A stretch of 36,365 bases of DNA. Origin: an uncultured Lachnoclostridium sp. GTDB lineage: Bacteria > Bacillota > Clostridia > Lachnospirales > Lachnospiraceae. A program made the translations under genes and the position numbers. The notes below the pieces were generated by a model. It saw only the letters and a program-made list of their open reading frames with translations. It was not told where the DNA came from and did not search any database. Of the stretch, positions 24,957 to 33,520 are shown in pieces; positions within the stretch are counted from its first letter, which is position 1; every line of letters begins with the position of its first letter. The stretch spans positions 1-36,365 of the forward strand of contig CANOID010000015.1 in the NCBI GenBank assembly GCA_947565985.1. The letters run 5' to 3'.

Positions 24957-24986
24957 GTGGTAATAACGGCGAGTGGTGCCTCCCAC
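24957..24986 (-). promoter_or_regulatory. Candidate L1-binding hairpin before rplA
   Basis: On the minus strand GTGG (24983-24986) pairs with CCAC (24957-24960), enclosing GAGGC, an inner GGC/GCC stem with loop ACCACTC, and an A/T-rich side. Autoregulation by L1 at its operon is well established in bacteria. The match here is by position and shape only. Confidence 0.35.
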
Positions 24987-25042
24987 ATCGTCCAATATAA
25001 TAACAAATCTTTTCAAATCTATATAGGAAATATAATTAATAA

Positions 25043-25468
25043 TTACTCTTCTATAGCAACACCCATACTACGTGCTGTACCAGCTATCATGCTCATAGCA
25101 GCTTCAATAGTTGCTGCATTCAAATCAGGCATCTTTGTTTCTGCAATCTCTCTAATTTTATCCTTGGAAATTGTAGCAACTTTTGTCTTATTAGGAACAC
25201 CTGAACCAGACTGTATATTGCATGCTTTTTTTATAAGCACTGCTGCTGGTGGAGTTTTAGTAATAAAACTAAAGCTCTTATCTTGGTATACAGTGATAAC
25301 AACAGGAATAATCATGCCTTCCTGTCCTGCTGTCTTAGCATTAAACTCCTTTGTGAACTGTACAATATTAACACCATGCTGTCCAAGTGCAGGACCAACA
25401 GGTGGTGCCGGCGTTGCCTTAGCAGCAGGAATCTGCAACTTTATATATCCTTCGACTTTTTTAGCCAT
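25043..25468 (-). CDS. rplK: 50S ribosomal protein L11
   Basis: L11 sits at the GTPase-associated centre of the 50S subunit and is needed for stringent-response activation of RelA. The 141-residue sequence has [34 protein letters not shown] and the C-terminal [11 protein letters not shown], all typical. It follows nusG by 41 bp. GGAGGTAC precedes the ATG. Confidence 0.98.
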   Translation of the reverse strand: MAKKVEGYIKLQIPAAKATPAPPVGPALGQHGVNIVQFTKEFNAKTAGQEGMIIPVVITVYQDKSFSFITKTPPAAVLIKKACNIQSGSGVPNKTKVATISKDKIREIAETKMPDLNAATIEAAMSMIAGTARSMGVAIEE

Positions 25469-25509
25469 TTTAAAGTACCTCCTAATATAATTTTACAAAC
25501 CATATAAAA

Positions 25510-26031
25510 CTAAATAGCCTTAACGTCACTGAAGCTCATCTCCACTGGCGTTTCACGACCAAACATATCTATATTAATCGTAACCGTGCTGTTCTTGTGG
25601 TCAATCTGACGGACAATGCCCTCGGTATCTTCCCATACTCCAGATTTAATAACTACAGAATCGCCAATACTAAATGGTGCATTAGGAGCATCTACCTTAA
25701 GTCCCATGCTTTCTATATCTGCCTCTGTAAGAGGCACTGGTTTAGAACCCGGACCCACAAAACCCGTTACTCCACGTGTATTACGGACAACATACCATGT
25801 ATCATCATTCATAATCATTTTAATAAGAACATACGCCGGGAACATCTTCTGTTGTACAGTCTTTCCTTCCCCGTCACCGTCTTTTGTGACATTTAACATA
25901 GGTACTGAAACTTCCAGAATTTGGTCCTGGAGGTTGCGGTTTTGAATAGTTTTTTCAATGTCCATCTTAACCTTATTCTCATATCCTGAATAAGTGTGGG
26001 CAACATACCAATGCGCTTCTGTATCTGCCAT
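25510..26031 (-). CDS. nusG: Transcription termination/antitermination protein NusG
   Basis: NusG binds RNA polymerase and affects pausing, termination and coupling to ribosomes. The N-terminal domain begins WYVAHTYSGYENKVKMDIEK and includes FPAYVLIKMIMND and VRNTRGVTGFVGPGSKPVPL. A KOW domain follows from about 120 (GDSVVIKSGVWEDTEGIV). At 173 residues it is full length. It follows secE by 11 bp. Confidence 0.97.
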   Translation of the reverse strand: MADTEAHWYVAHTYSGYENKVKMDIEKTIQNRNLQDQILEVSVPMLNVTKDGDGEGKTVQQKMFPAYVLIKMIMNDDTWYVVRNTRGVTGFVGPGSKPVPLTEADIESMGLKVDAPNAPFSIGDSVVIKSGVWEDTEGIVRQIDHKNSTVTINIDMFGRETPVEMSFSDVKAI

Positions 26032-26042
26032 AGTCTATCCCC

Positions 26043-26303
26043 TTATCCTATCTGAAGAATTTTATCAAGGCCTGTCTTAATAATTAAATCAAGCAAAGCA
26101 ATGATTATACCTAAAATAACCGTTACAACAACTACTGCTGTAGTTTCCTTTACGACCGTATTCTTATCTGGCCATATAATTCTGTTAAATTCGGCCTTTA
26201 ACTTCTGTATACGACCGCCGACTTTTTTTTCAGCGTTATCTGTATTATCAGTTTTGTTTGGTTTGTCCTGTACAACTTCTTCTTTGTTTTCAGAATCTCC
26301 CAT
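26043..26303 (-). CDS. secE: Preprotein translocase subunit SecE
   Basis: SecE clamps SecY in the inner-membrane Sec channel. This 86-residue Gram-positive form has a charged, Lys/Asn/Asp-rich N-terminus, the amphipathic helix FNRIIWPDKNTVVKETTAVV and a single membrane segment (about 55-78). GGAGG lies before the ATG. It sits between rpmG and nusG in the usual order. Confidence 0.95.
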   Translation of the reverse strand: MGDSENKEEVVQDKPNKTDNTDNAEKKVGGRIQKLKAEFNRIIWPDKNTVVKETTAVVVVTVILGIIIALLDLIIKTGLDKILQIG

Positions 26304-26334
26304 AATCAGCCTCCATCCATTACTTTATGCGGGA

Positions 26335-26484
26335 CTATTTTGTCTCTTTATGCATTGTATGTCTTCTACAGAACCTGCAATACTTTCTTATCTCCATTCT
26401 GTCAGGATGGTTTCTCTTTTCCTTAGTAGTATCATAATTGCGCTGTTTACACTCTGTACATGCTAAAGTAATCTTTACTCTCAC
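26335..26484 (-). CDS. rpmG: 50S ribosomal protein L33, zinc-binding type
   Basis: This 49-residue protein begins with GTG (26482-26484) after GGAGGTG and reads [20 protein letters not shown]. It has two cysteine pairs, CTEC and CRFC, making the zinc-binding C+ form. It has the core [20 protein letters not shown] of the family. It is the first gene of the operon rpmG-secE-nusG-rplK-rplA, the usual order in Bacillota. Confidence 0.95.
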   Translation of the reverse strand: MRVKITLACTECKQRNYDTTKEKRNHPDRMEIRKYCRFCRRHTMHKETK

Positions 26485-26557
26485 AAGTTTCACCTCCATA
26501 AATTATCCTGTATATAATTTCCTATAAATAAAAAAAGACCTGTTACATCGCCAAACA

Positions 26558-26587
26558 AGTATAGCACAATTATCTGTGGCTAGTCAA
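26558..26587 (-). promoter_or_regulatory. Promoter of rpmG-secE-nusG-rplK-rplA
   Basis: On the minus strand TTGACT (26582-26587) is 18 bp from TATACT (26558-26563), preceded by an A-rich tract that may act as an UP element. A 12-bp perfect inverted repeat (26530-26541 with 26587-26598) brackets the promoter. Confidence 0.75.
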
Positions 26588-26654
26588 GGTCTTTTTTTTC
26601 TTTTCATAACATCTGCATTGTGATAAAATATTTTTAGAAAGGATTTATTATATT

Positions 26655-27029
26655 ATGAAAACAAAACGTAATGACATAATTTTAATATCTGTATTTCTTG
26701 CCATCGCAGTTATACTTTTAGCTGCTAACAGATGGCTTCATCACGAAGATGGAGCTTTTGTACAAGTCACTGTAGATAGCATGATTTATGAAACACTTCC
26801 GCTCAATGAAGATTCAACCATCACAATAGATGGATATAACGGCGGAAAAAATACTTTACAAATTAAAGATAGTTATGCATCAATTACTGAAGCAGATTGC
26901 CCTGACAAACTCTGCCAGAAGCAGAAAAAAATCAGGTATAACGGCGAAACAATTGTATGCCTTCCTCACAAAATCGTAGTATCTGTTATTTCAGAAGAAA
27001 ATTCAGACATTGATAACATAGCTAATTAA
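26655..27029 (+). CDS. NusG domain II (DUF1312) membrane-anchored protein
   Basis: The 124-residue protein has one N-terminal membrane segment (about 7-24) and an exterior domain of the NusG_II type, with FVQVTVDSMIYETLPL, then DCPDKLCQKQKKI and the hallmark IVCLPHKIVVSV. The three cysteines may pair or bind metal. In many Bacillota this family sits near FMN transferase or Rnf genes, but here it is alone between the rpmG promoter and the FliD-like gene. Despite the name it is not a transcription factor. Its role is unknown. AGAAAGG precedes the ATG. Confidence 0.85.
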   Translation: MKTKRNDIILISVFLAIAVILLAANRWLHHEDGAFVQVTVDSMIYETLPLNEDSTITIDGYNGGKNTLQIKDSYASITEADCPDKLCQKQKKIRYNGETIVCLPHKIVVSVISEENSDIDNIAN

Positions 27030-27033
27030 ACCA

Positions 27034-28329
27034 TTAAAAATAATAATTAAAAATAAGTCCGCTGTAGAGGGATGTTATGTATGAAAATCCTTCTGACGGC
27101 TTGCTAAAATCTGGATATGTTCCCATAAGTTTATCCACATATTCCATAGGGTTAAGCTTAATTTCATATGCTTTACCTACCATAGTCTGAACAAATGGTG
27201 AAGTCCTTGTAAAAAGCTTTTGTAGCTCACCATCATTAATAGCCTGTAGTGTAAGTGATGTATCAAACATAATCCTGTTATCTTCATTAAAGACAAAACC
27301 ACATGATTCAAGTTCTGCTTTAAATGGTCTTATTGTAGCTTGAATGTCATTGGCAAGTTTAAGATTATAACTTGCAACCTTTGAAAATTCTTCTGAGCTG
27401 TCAAGCATAAAATTATATGCATCTGCAATTTTTTGCAGACTTTCAAGAATCCTGTCACTGTCAGGATAAAAATTTATATCAATATCTACATCAGATGCTT
27501 CCCTAAGCGTGACTTTAAGGCATCTGCCCATAGTAAACTCATTGGAAAGTGTATGCCTTTGTGTCCCATCCATATAAAATGTTGAACTCTTAGGGCTGCG
27601 TTCAATCCTGTCAAGTTCTAAGTATGATACAAGCCCATTTCCACTTGTATCTTTATCAGCAAGTGTAAAAATTGGTTCTCCTGCTGCTGAACCTGTTGCA
27701 TCGGATTCTATCTTCATACAAACTCTATTTGGATTCTCTGGGTTCTTCTCTATCCTTGTCTGTATTCCTATATTCGCTTTATTAATAAATGAAGATAGTC
27801 CATTTATAATTTCCCTGTTATTAGCATCATTTCTAACATTGTATTGGAAGTCATACATATCATCACCAACATTGACTTGGAATTTATATGTCCCACCAGC
27901 AAGTCCCTTACCTGTTAAATACAATTCTCTACCTCTGTTAATCTGGCTTAAAGCAAGATTTTCAACCCTTATTGAAAATCCATCAGGAAGCTTGCTTTGG
28001 TCATTTCCTATAATACGAGCACCAACTTTCTCTACATCAGATGAATAAGCTTTTTTATTATTAAAAGCACTGTCAGGTGAACTGTCACAAAGTTCTTCAA
28101 AACCATTCTGAAACATTATCGCTGATTCTTTTACACCAAGCAGGTATGTCTGCTTAGCATCGTTCATTTTTACAAAATAAGTTGGTGACTCTTTTGTAAG
28201 CTTGGTTATCTCATTTACAATATTGCGAAGCTCTGATGCTTTATGGGTATCATACTTAGTAAGTGGCTTTGGTCTGTATGTAGGTACAAGATAATTATAT
28301 GAATTGGCATCTTTATCTTCTGCTCCCAT
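27034..28329 (-). CDS. FliD-like protein (flagellar cap family, divergent)
   Basis: The 431-residue protein shows FliD-like landmarks: a central GGTYKFQVNVGDDMYDFQYN, NNREIINGLSSFINKANIGI and RCLKVTLREASDVDIDINF, and a C-terminal half with YNFMLDSS, LESCGFVF and QKLFTRTSPF. These resemble the D2/D3 and C-terminal parts of the cap protein, but the first 60 residues lack the FliD N-terminal coiled coil. It has no signal peptide. There is no flagellar gene beside it, and it has a vegetative promoter (28368-28396), unlike the smaller FliD-like gene. A filament-associated role is inferred. GGGGG lies before the ATG. Confidence 0.5.
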   Translation of the reverse strand: MGAEDKDANSYNYLVPTYRPKPLTKYDTHKASELRNIVNEITKLTKESPTYFVKMNDAKQTYLLGVKESAIMFQNGFEELCDSSPDSAFNNKKAYSSDVEKVGARIIGNDQSKLPDGFSIRVENLALSQINRGRELYLTGKGLAGGTYKFQVNVGDDMYDFQYNVRNDANNREIINGLSSFINKANIGIQTRIEKNPENPNRVCMKIESDATGSAAGEPIFTLADKDTSGNGLVSYLELDRIERSPKSSTFYMDGTQRHTLSNEFTMGRCLKVTLREASDVDIDINFYPDSDRILESLQKIADAYNFMLDSSEEFSKVASYNLKLANDIQATIRPFKAELESCGFVFNEDNRIMFDTSLTLQAINDGELQKLFTRTSPFVQTMVGKAYEIKLNPMEYVDKLMGTYPDFSKPSEGFSYITSLYSGLIFNYYF

Positions 28330-28367
28330 ATAAGCAACCCCCTTCCTTTTACGTTACACTTATTATT

Positions 28368-28396
28368 AGTATAACAACTTTTTTTTGTTTTGTCGA
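28368..28396 (-). promoter_or_regulatory. SigmaA-type promoter of the large FliD-like gene
   Basis: On the minus strand TCGACA (28391-28396; five of six to consensus) lies 17 bp from TATACT (28368-28373). Confidence 0.7.
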
Positions 28397-28437
28397 TTAT
28401 TTTATCAATTTTTTTATCCATTTTATTATTTATTGGC

Positions 28438-28515
28438 TTGACAATTTAGTTTGTTAATAGTAAAAAAACTTTATGAAAAATTTTTTTACTAAAACTTTCT
28501 AATAAAATGTATAAT
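28438..28515 (+). promoter_or_regulatory. Control region of xylB with two operator-like dyads
   Basis: TTGACA (28438-28443) and a downstream TATAAT (28510-28515, with a poor TTTACT 19 bp upstream) are two possible promoters. AGTTTGTT (28448-28455) and AAAAAACT (28463-28470) form an imperfect dyad like xylose-repressor operators of Bacillota. A second perfect 11-bp dyad lies at 28458-28468 with 28481-28491. A XylR/ROK repressor is inferred. Confidence 0.45.
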
Positions 28516-28605
28516 ATCGTAACTTATAATGTCCAGTTTTTTAGATTGCCAATTTTATCAAAATATAATAAAATCATATCTATATAAAGAAAGGACGGTA
28601 TATAT

Positions 28606-30135
28606 ATGAATTATTTAATTGGAATCGATTTAGGCACTTCCTCAACAAAAACAGTTCTTTTTAATGAAAATGGGGATGTTATAGCTTCCGCGGGAATGAG
28701 CTATCCACTTTACACTCCAAAGAATGGATGGGCAGAACAAAACCCCGAAGACTGGCGTGATGCTGCTTTAGAAACCATAACTAAAGTAATAAAGGAATCA
28801 AAAGTTAATGCAAAGGATATTAAAGGGCTTGGAATATCTGGACAGATGCATGGGCTTGTAATGCTTGATAAAACTGGCAAAGTAATACGCCCTTCTATTA
28901 TATGGTGCGACCAACGTACTGAAAAAGAGTGTAAGCAGATAACTGAAAAAGTTGGTGCAAAGCGTCTTATTGAGATAACGGCTAATCCTGCACTTACTGG
29001 ATTTACAGCTTCTAAAATACTCTGGGTTAAAAACAACGAACCTGAAAACTATGCAAAATGCAGGCATATACTTCTTCCAAAAGATTATGTAAGGTATATA
29101 CTTACTGGTGTGTTTGCTACAGAAGTATCAGACGCTTCTGGAATGCAGCTACTTGACGTTCCAAAACGTCAATGGTCTGATGAAGTTCTTGAAAAACTTG
29201 GGATAGATAAAAGCCTCCTTGCCAAAGTATATGAATCGCCTGAGGTTACAGGTACGATTCTTCCGGAAATTGCAGAAAAAACAGGACTTTCTACGTCTAC
29301 AGTTGTAGTAGGAGGTGCTGGTGATAATGCAGCTGCAGCAGTTGGCACAGGTGTAGTTGAAGATGGCAAGGCGTTTACCACTATAGGAACAAGTGGTGTT
29401 GTATTCGCCCATTCAGATAATATAAAAATTGATTCACAGGGGCGTGTACATACTTTCTGCTGTGCAGTCCCAGATGCATGGCACGTTATGGGTGTCACAC
29501 AGGCGGCTGGCTATTCATTCTCATGGTATCTTGACAATCTGGGAGCTGAATATAAATATGAGGCAAAAGAACAGGGCTGTGATGTGTTTAACTTAATCAA
29601 TGCTGATATAGAAAAAACACCTATTGGTGCAAACAAACTTATCTATTTGCCATACCTTAATGGTGAACGCACACCACACCTTGACCCTGATTGCCGTGGC
29701 GTGTTTTTTGGATTGTCAAGTATGCACTCTAAAGCTGATATTGCACGTGCTGTTATGGAAGGTATTTGTTATTCACTTACAGACTGCAAAGATATTCTTG
29801 AAGAAATGGGAATTAATGTTGATGATATGATGGCATGCGGCGGAGGTGCTAAAAATGCTACACAGCGTCAGATGATGTCTGATATGTTTGGCTGTAATGT
29901 AAATACAGTTACCGCATCTGAAGGTCCTGCACTTGGAGTTGCTATATTAGCTGGCGTTGGTGCTGGAATATACCCAAGTGTACAAGATGCCTGTCACAAA
30001 ATGATACACAAAGACCCCAATAAAGAATGTCAACCTAACATTGATAATAAATCAAAGTATGACAAATTTCATCAAGTTTATAAAAACCTATACAACTGTC
30101 TAAAAGAGCAATATAAAGAAATTGCACAAATATAA
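28606..30135 (+). CDS. xylB: Xylulokinase
   Basis: XylB phosphorylates D-xylulose to xylulose 5-phosphate. The FGGY-kinase start IGIDLGTSSTKTVLF holds the ATP-phosphate loop, ISGQMHGLV (about 82-90) is the xylulokinase substrate segment, and GGAGDNAAAAVGTGV carries the catalytic Asp. ACGGGAKNATQRQMMSD is the second signature. The length of 509 is normal. No xylose isomerase or transporter gene is nearby. AAAGGACGG precedes the ATG. It ends at a strong terminator. Confidence 0.95.
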   Translation: MNYLIGIDLGTSSTKTVLFNENGDVIASAGMSYPLYTPKNGWAEQNPEDWRDAALETITKVIKESKVNAKDIKGLGISGQMHGLVMLDKTGKVIRPSIIWCDQRTEKECKQITEKVGAKRLIEITANPALTGFTASKILWVKNNEPENYAKCRHILLPKDYVRYILTGVFATEVSDASGMQLLDVPKRQWSDEVLEKLGIDKSLLAKVYESPEVTGTILPEIAEKTGLSTSTVVVGGAGDNAAAAVGTGVVEDGKAFTTIGTSGVVFAHSDNIKIDSQGRVHTFCCAVPDAWHVMGVTQAAGYSFSWYLDNLGAEYKYEAKEQGCDVFNLINADIEKTPIGANKLIYLPYLNGERTPHLDPDCRGVFFGLSSMHSKADIARAVMEGICYSLTDCKDILEEMGINVDDMMACGGGAKNATQRQMMSDMFGCNVNTVTASEGPALGVAILAGVGAGIYPSVQDACHKMIHKDPNKECQPNIDNKSKYDKFHQVYKNLYNCLKEQYKEIAQI

Positions 30136-30140
30136 TTAAA

Positions 30141-30187
30141 CTGCCATTCTGCCAGTATTATAAAACAAGCAGAATGGCAGATTTTTA
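30141..30187. terminator. Bidirectional terminator between xylB and nadC
   Basis: CTGCCATTCTG (30141-30151) and CAGAATGGCAG (30170-30180) form a perfect 11-bp stem, with T-rich sequence on the plus side and a shorter T-rich run on the minus side. Confidence 0.9.
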
Positions 30188-30197
30188 TTTCAACTAT

Positions 30198-31052
30198 TTA
30201 AACTGCGTGTAAATTCTTAAGCGATATATCCAGTATTGGTGCTGAATGTGTAAGTGCACCACTTGATATATAATCAACTCCTATATCTATAATATTTTTA
30301 ATATTCTCTTTTGTAACGTTGCCAGAACATTCTGTAAGTGCTCTGCCATCTATAATCTTAATGGCCTTTTGCATTTCATCTGGTGACATATTATCAAGCA
30401 TTATTATGTTGGCTCCTGCATCTGCCGCTTCACGTACCATGTCAAGGTTTTCAGTTTCAACTTCTATCTTATGTACAAACGATACACCTGTCTTTGCCAT
30501 CTGCACAGCCTTAGTAATACTTCCTGCAGCCCCAATATGGTTATCTTTAAGCATTACACCATCAGAAAGGTTAAAACGGTGATTACTTCCACCGCCTACT
30601 CTCACAGCATATTTTTCAAAAATTCTCATATTAGGCGTAGTTTTTCTTGTATCAAGAAGTATTGTATGGCTTCCTTCAAGCAGTTTTACAATAGAATTAG
30701 TATAAGTAGCAATACCACTCATTCGCTGCAAATAGTTAAGTGCTGTCCGCTCACCTGAAAGCATTGCTCTTATATCGCCTGTAATCACTGCCATAAGTTC
30801 GCCATTTTTTACAACATCTCCCTCATTTACACGCATATCAAATGTAACAGTATCATCCAACAGTTCAAATACTCTCTTAAATACAAAAAGTCCTGCAACT
30901 ATTCCATCCTGCTTACATATAAGCTCCGCTTGTCCTTTCTGATAGTTTGGCATAACACAACTAGTTGATATATCTCCACTTGAAATATCCTCTTCAAGTG
31001 CCATACGTATATATCTGTCTGCATTTATTTTTAAAGTAACTGGGTCATTCAT
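30198..31052 (-). CDS. nadC: Nicotinate-nucleotide diphosphorylase (carboxylating)
   Basis: NadC makes nicotinate mononucleotide from quinolinate and phosphoribosyl pyrophosphate, the third step of de novo NAD synthesis. The sequence has LEEDISSGDIST, GERTALNYLQRMSGIAT, LDTRKTTPNMRIFEKYAV and GGGSNHRFNLSDGVMLKDNH, all family marks. It is 284 residues. Its start overlaps the end of nadB by 8 bp, so translation is probably coupled. Confidence 0.97.
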   Translation of the reverse strand: MNDPVTLKINADRYIRMALEEDISSGDISTSCVMPNYQKGQAELICKQDGIVAGLFVFKRVFELLDDTVTFDMRVNEGDVVKNGELMAVITGDIRAMLSGERTALNYLQRMSGIATYTNSIVKLLEGSHTILLDTRKTTPNMRIFEKYAVRVGGGSNHRFNLSDGVMLKDNHIGAAGSITKAVQMAKTGVSFVHKIEVETENLDMVREAADAGANIIMLDNMSPDEMQKAIKIIDGRALTECSGNVTKENIKNIIDIGVDYISSGALTHSAPILDISLKNLHAV

Positions 31053-32382
31053 GTATTTTATCTCCTTTTTCTATTTCATTAATTTCTTTTTCTATCTCAT
31101 TAAGAACTATTGTTTTATACTTAATACCAAGAGTTTTGATATCTTTATAATCCTTATAATTGACAAGTTTTATAAAATAATCATCATCTAAATTTCGAGG
31201 TTTATTTATTTTGGATAGTATTTCCCCTTGAATTTCATCTGCTGCCCTTTTTGCAAATACCATAGACTCAAGCAATGAATTGCTTGCAAGTCGGTTTCTC
31301 CCATGTACTCCATTACATGAAGTCTCACCTACCGCATAAAGGTATGGCATTGAAGTTCTGCTATTACTGTTTACTTTAATCCCTCCCATAAAATAATGCT
31401 GTGCTGGAACTACAGGTATATATCCATTAACAGGGTCATACCCTTCTTTAAGACACTGCTCAAGTATATTAGGAAAATGATTTCTTATCTCATCTTGTGG
31501 TATGTTTTCCATTGAGAGCCATACATAAGGCATACTATCCTTTTCCATCTGTTTCTTAATTTCTGCAGCAACTATATCTCTTGGCATTAATTCATCGCAA
31601 AAACGCTCTTTCTTCTTATTTAAAAGTATTGCACCTTCTCCGCGTACAGACTCAGATATAAGAAAACGTCTTCCTTGTTTCTCTGAATACAGCGTCGTAG
31701 GATGCATCTGTATATAACTTACATTTTCCACTTTAATACCATGTTTATATGCTATAGCAAGTGCGTCTCCTGTAATATGCTTAAAATTCGTGGAATGTTT
31801 ATACAGTCCACCAAGCCCGCCACATGCAAGAACAGTATAATCCGCTCTTACAAGAGATATATCTCCATCTTTGTTACACATTACTATACCACAGCATGAA
31901 TTATTGTCATCACAAATTATATCAAGCATCGAAGTATATTCCAAAATTTCGATATTTTTTCTTTTTAATACGTTTTCTAAGAGTGTACTTGTAATTTCCT
32001 TACCAGTTATATCCTCATGAAATAATATACGTGGTCTACTATGCCCTCCCTCACGCGTAAATAAAAAATTTTTGCCATCCTTCTGAAATTTTACACCATA
32101 TCCAGTAAGTTCTGATGCTATATTCTGTGATGACCTTATCATTATTTCTACTGATTGCCTATTATTTTCGTAGTGTCCTGCTTTCATTGTATCTTCAAAA
32201 TAAGCATCATAGTCATCTTCATCGCGGAGCATACACATTCCTCCTTGTGCAAGGAATGAATCACTCTTATCCATTGCGTCTTTTGTTATCATAAGTATTC
32301 TTGTGTCCTTTGTAAAATGAAGTGCGCAAAAAAGCCCTGCTGCACCTGTACCTACAATGACAACATCTGCATCCTTAATCAT
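31045..32382 (-). CDS. nadB: L-aspartate oxidase
   Basis: NadB is a flavoprotein that oxidises L-aspartate to iminoaspartate. The FAD-binding GTGAAGLFCALHF lies near the N-terminus. RFCDELMPRDIVAAEI and GVHGRNRLASNSLLESMVF are catalytic and flavin-binding signatures. At 445 residues it is shorter than the 530-540 of enteric enzymes: the C-terminal helical domain is much reduced, as is common in clostridia. I chose ATG 32380-32382 (MIKDADVVIVG) with GGGGGA upstream. It lies 34 bp after nadA. Confidence 0.93.
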   Translation of the reverse strand: MIKDADVVIVGTGAAGLFCALHFTKDTRILMITKDAMDKSDSFLAQGGMCMLRDEDDYDAYFEDTMKAGHYENNRQSVEIMIRSSQNIASELTGYGVKFQKDGKNFLFTREGGHSRPRILFHEDITGKEITSTLLENVLKRKNIEILEYTSMLDIICDDNNSCCGIVMCNKDGDISLVRADYTVLACGGLGGLYKHSTNFKHITGDALAIAYKHGIKVENVSYIQMHPTTLYSEKQGRRFLISESVRGEGAILLNKKKERFCDELMPRDIVAAEIKKQMEKDSMPYVWLSMENIPQDEIRNHFPNILEQCLKEGYDPVNGYIPVVPAQHYFMGGIKVNSNSRTSMPYLYAVGETSCNGVHGRNRLASNSLLESMVFAKRAADEIQGEILSKINKPRNLDDDYFIKLVNYKDYKDIKTLGIKYKTIVLNEIEKEINEIEKGDKIHE

Positions 32383-32416
32383 AATAGTCCCCCATGTTAT
32401 CACTTAACATCTGCAC

Positions 32417-33322
32417 TTATGCTAATTCAAGCATACGGTCAAGGGATGCATTAGCAGAATTTCTTAATTCATCAGTTACTTCTACAGCACCGCTTTCATT
32501 TTCCATACACTCAAGTACTTTTTCTAAAGTTATTTTTTTCATATCCTCACAAATCTGGTCTGGCATAAGAGGATAAAACTTTTTATCTGGATTTTTACGT
32601 TTAAGTTCATACATAACGCCAAGCTCTGTTCCTATGATAAACTCTGAAGCCTCACTTTGGGATGCATAATTTATAATACCAGAAGTGCTTCCTATGTAAT
32701 CTGCCTCTTTAAGAACCTCCTCGCGACATTCTGGATGAACAAGCAAAAGTGCATTAGGATGTGCATTTTTTGACGATTTGACATCTACTTGTCCTATTTT
32801 AGCATGAACTGGACAAAAACCATCGTTAAATATAAAATGCTTATCTGGAACTTGCGAAGCAACATAATGTCCAAGATTTTCGTCAGGTATAAAATATATA
32901 TTTTTATTAGGCAGTGCCTTTACTATCTTTATTGCATTAGCAGATGTTACACAAACATCTGAATGTTTTTTTAGTTCACCAGTAGAATTAATATAACAGA
33001 CTACAGCAACATTATCATATTGCCTGCGTACCGCTTCAATTTTTTCTACCTCTGCCATATGTGCCATAGGACAATCGGCTGTAATATCAGGCATAAGCAC
33101 CTTTTTGCCAGGATTTAAAATTTTTGCACTCTCACCCATAAAAGATACACCACAAAATACTATTGTATCCTGACTTGCATCCTTTGCTATCTTACTAAGA
33201 TAATATGAGTCTCCAATATAATCTGCTATTTCCTGTACTTCATCAGGGACATAATAATGTGCAAGTATAACTGCATTTTTGGCTTTTTTCAGGTTTTCTA
33301 TCCTGTTTTTTATATTATCCAT
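32417..33322 (-). CDS. nadA: Quinolinate synthase A
   Basis: NadA condenses iminoaspartate with dihydroxyacetone phosphate to quinolinate, using a [4Fe-4S] cluster held by three cysteines. Counting from the ATG at 33320-33322, these are Cys84 (TADCPMA), Cys170 (DGFCPVH) and Cys258 (PDQICED), the spacing of the short NadA form. HYYVPDEVQEIADYIGDSY and VFCGVSFMGESAKIL are also diagnostic. The protein has 301 residues. The chosen start has GGAGGAGA upstream; an earlier in-frame ATG would add a foreign leader. It is the first gene of nadABC. Confidence 0.97.
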   Translation of the reverse strand: MDNIKNRIENLKKAKNAVILAHYYVPDEVQEIADYIGDSYYLSKIAKDASQDTIVFCGVSFMGESAKILNPGKKVLMPDITADCPMAHMAEVEKIEAVRRQYDNVAVVCYINSTGELKKHSDVCVTSANAIKIVKALPNKNIYFIPDENLGHYVASQVPDKHFIFNDGFCPVHAKIGQVDVKSSKNAHPNALLLVHPECREEVLKEADYIGSTSGIINYASQSEASEFIIGTELGVMYELKRKNPDKKFYPLMPDQICEDMKKITLEKVLECMENESGAVEVTDELRNSANASLDRMLELA

Positions 33323-33396
33323 ATTCTCCTCCAATATTTCCTTTGATATTAAAATCCTCAAAAGTTGGACTACCTTCTAATTGACATACTTATTCT

Positions 33397-33425
33397 ATTA
33401 TATCATTGCTTTTCATATGCTACAA
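33397..33425 (-). promoter_or_regulatory. Promoter of nadABC
   Basis: On the minus strand TTGTAG (33420-33425) lies 17 bp from a perfect TATAAT (33397-33402). No NiaR- or NrtR-type operator was recognised. Confidence 0.55.
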
Positions 33426-33465
33426 GTAAAAATTATTTCTGAATGAATACAATAAAATTTTAATA

Positions 33466-33494
33466 TTGATTTATATATTGATATATTGTAATAT
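33466..33494 (+). promoter_or_regulatory. Promoter of hydG
   Basis: TTGATT (33466-33471), a 17-bp spacer and TAATAT (33489-33494), 26 bp before the start codon. Confidence 0.6.
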
Positions 33495-33520
33495 GTATTA
33501 GTAAAGGAGATGCAATTAAG

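Noticed and set aside
25510-27029. The NusG_II protein as part of the nusG transcription operon
   Set aside because: It is on the opposite strand, has a membrane segment, and shares with NusG only the name of a fold.
33362-33520. A NiaR or NrtR operator before nadABC
   Set aside because: I found a promoter but no dyad that I could match to those regulators.
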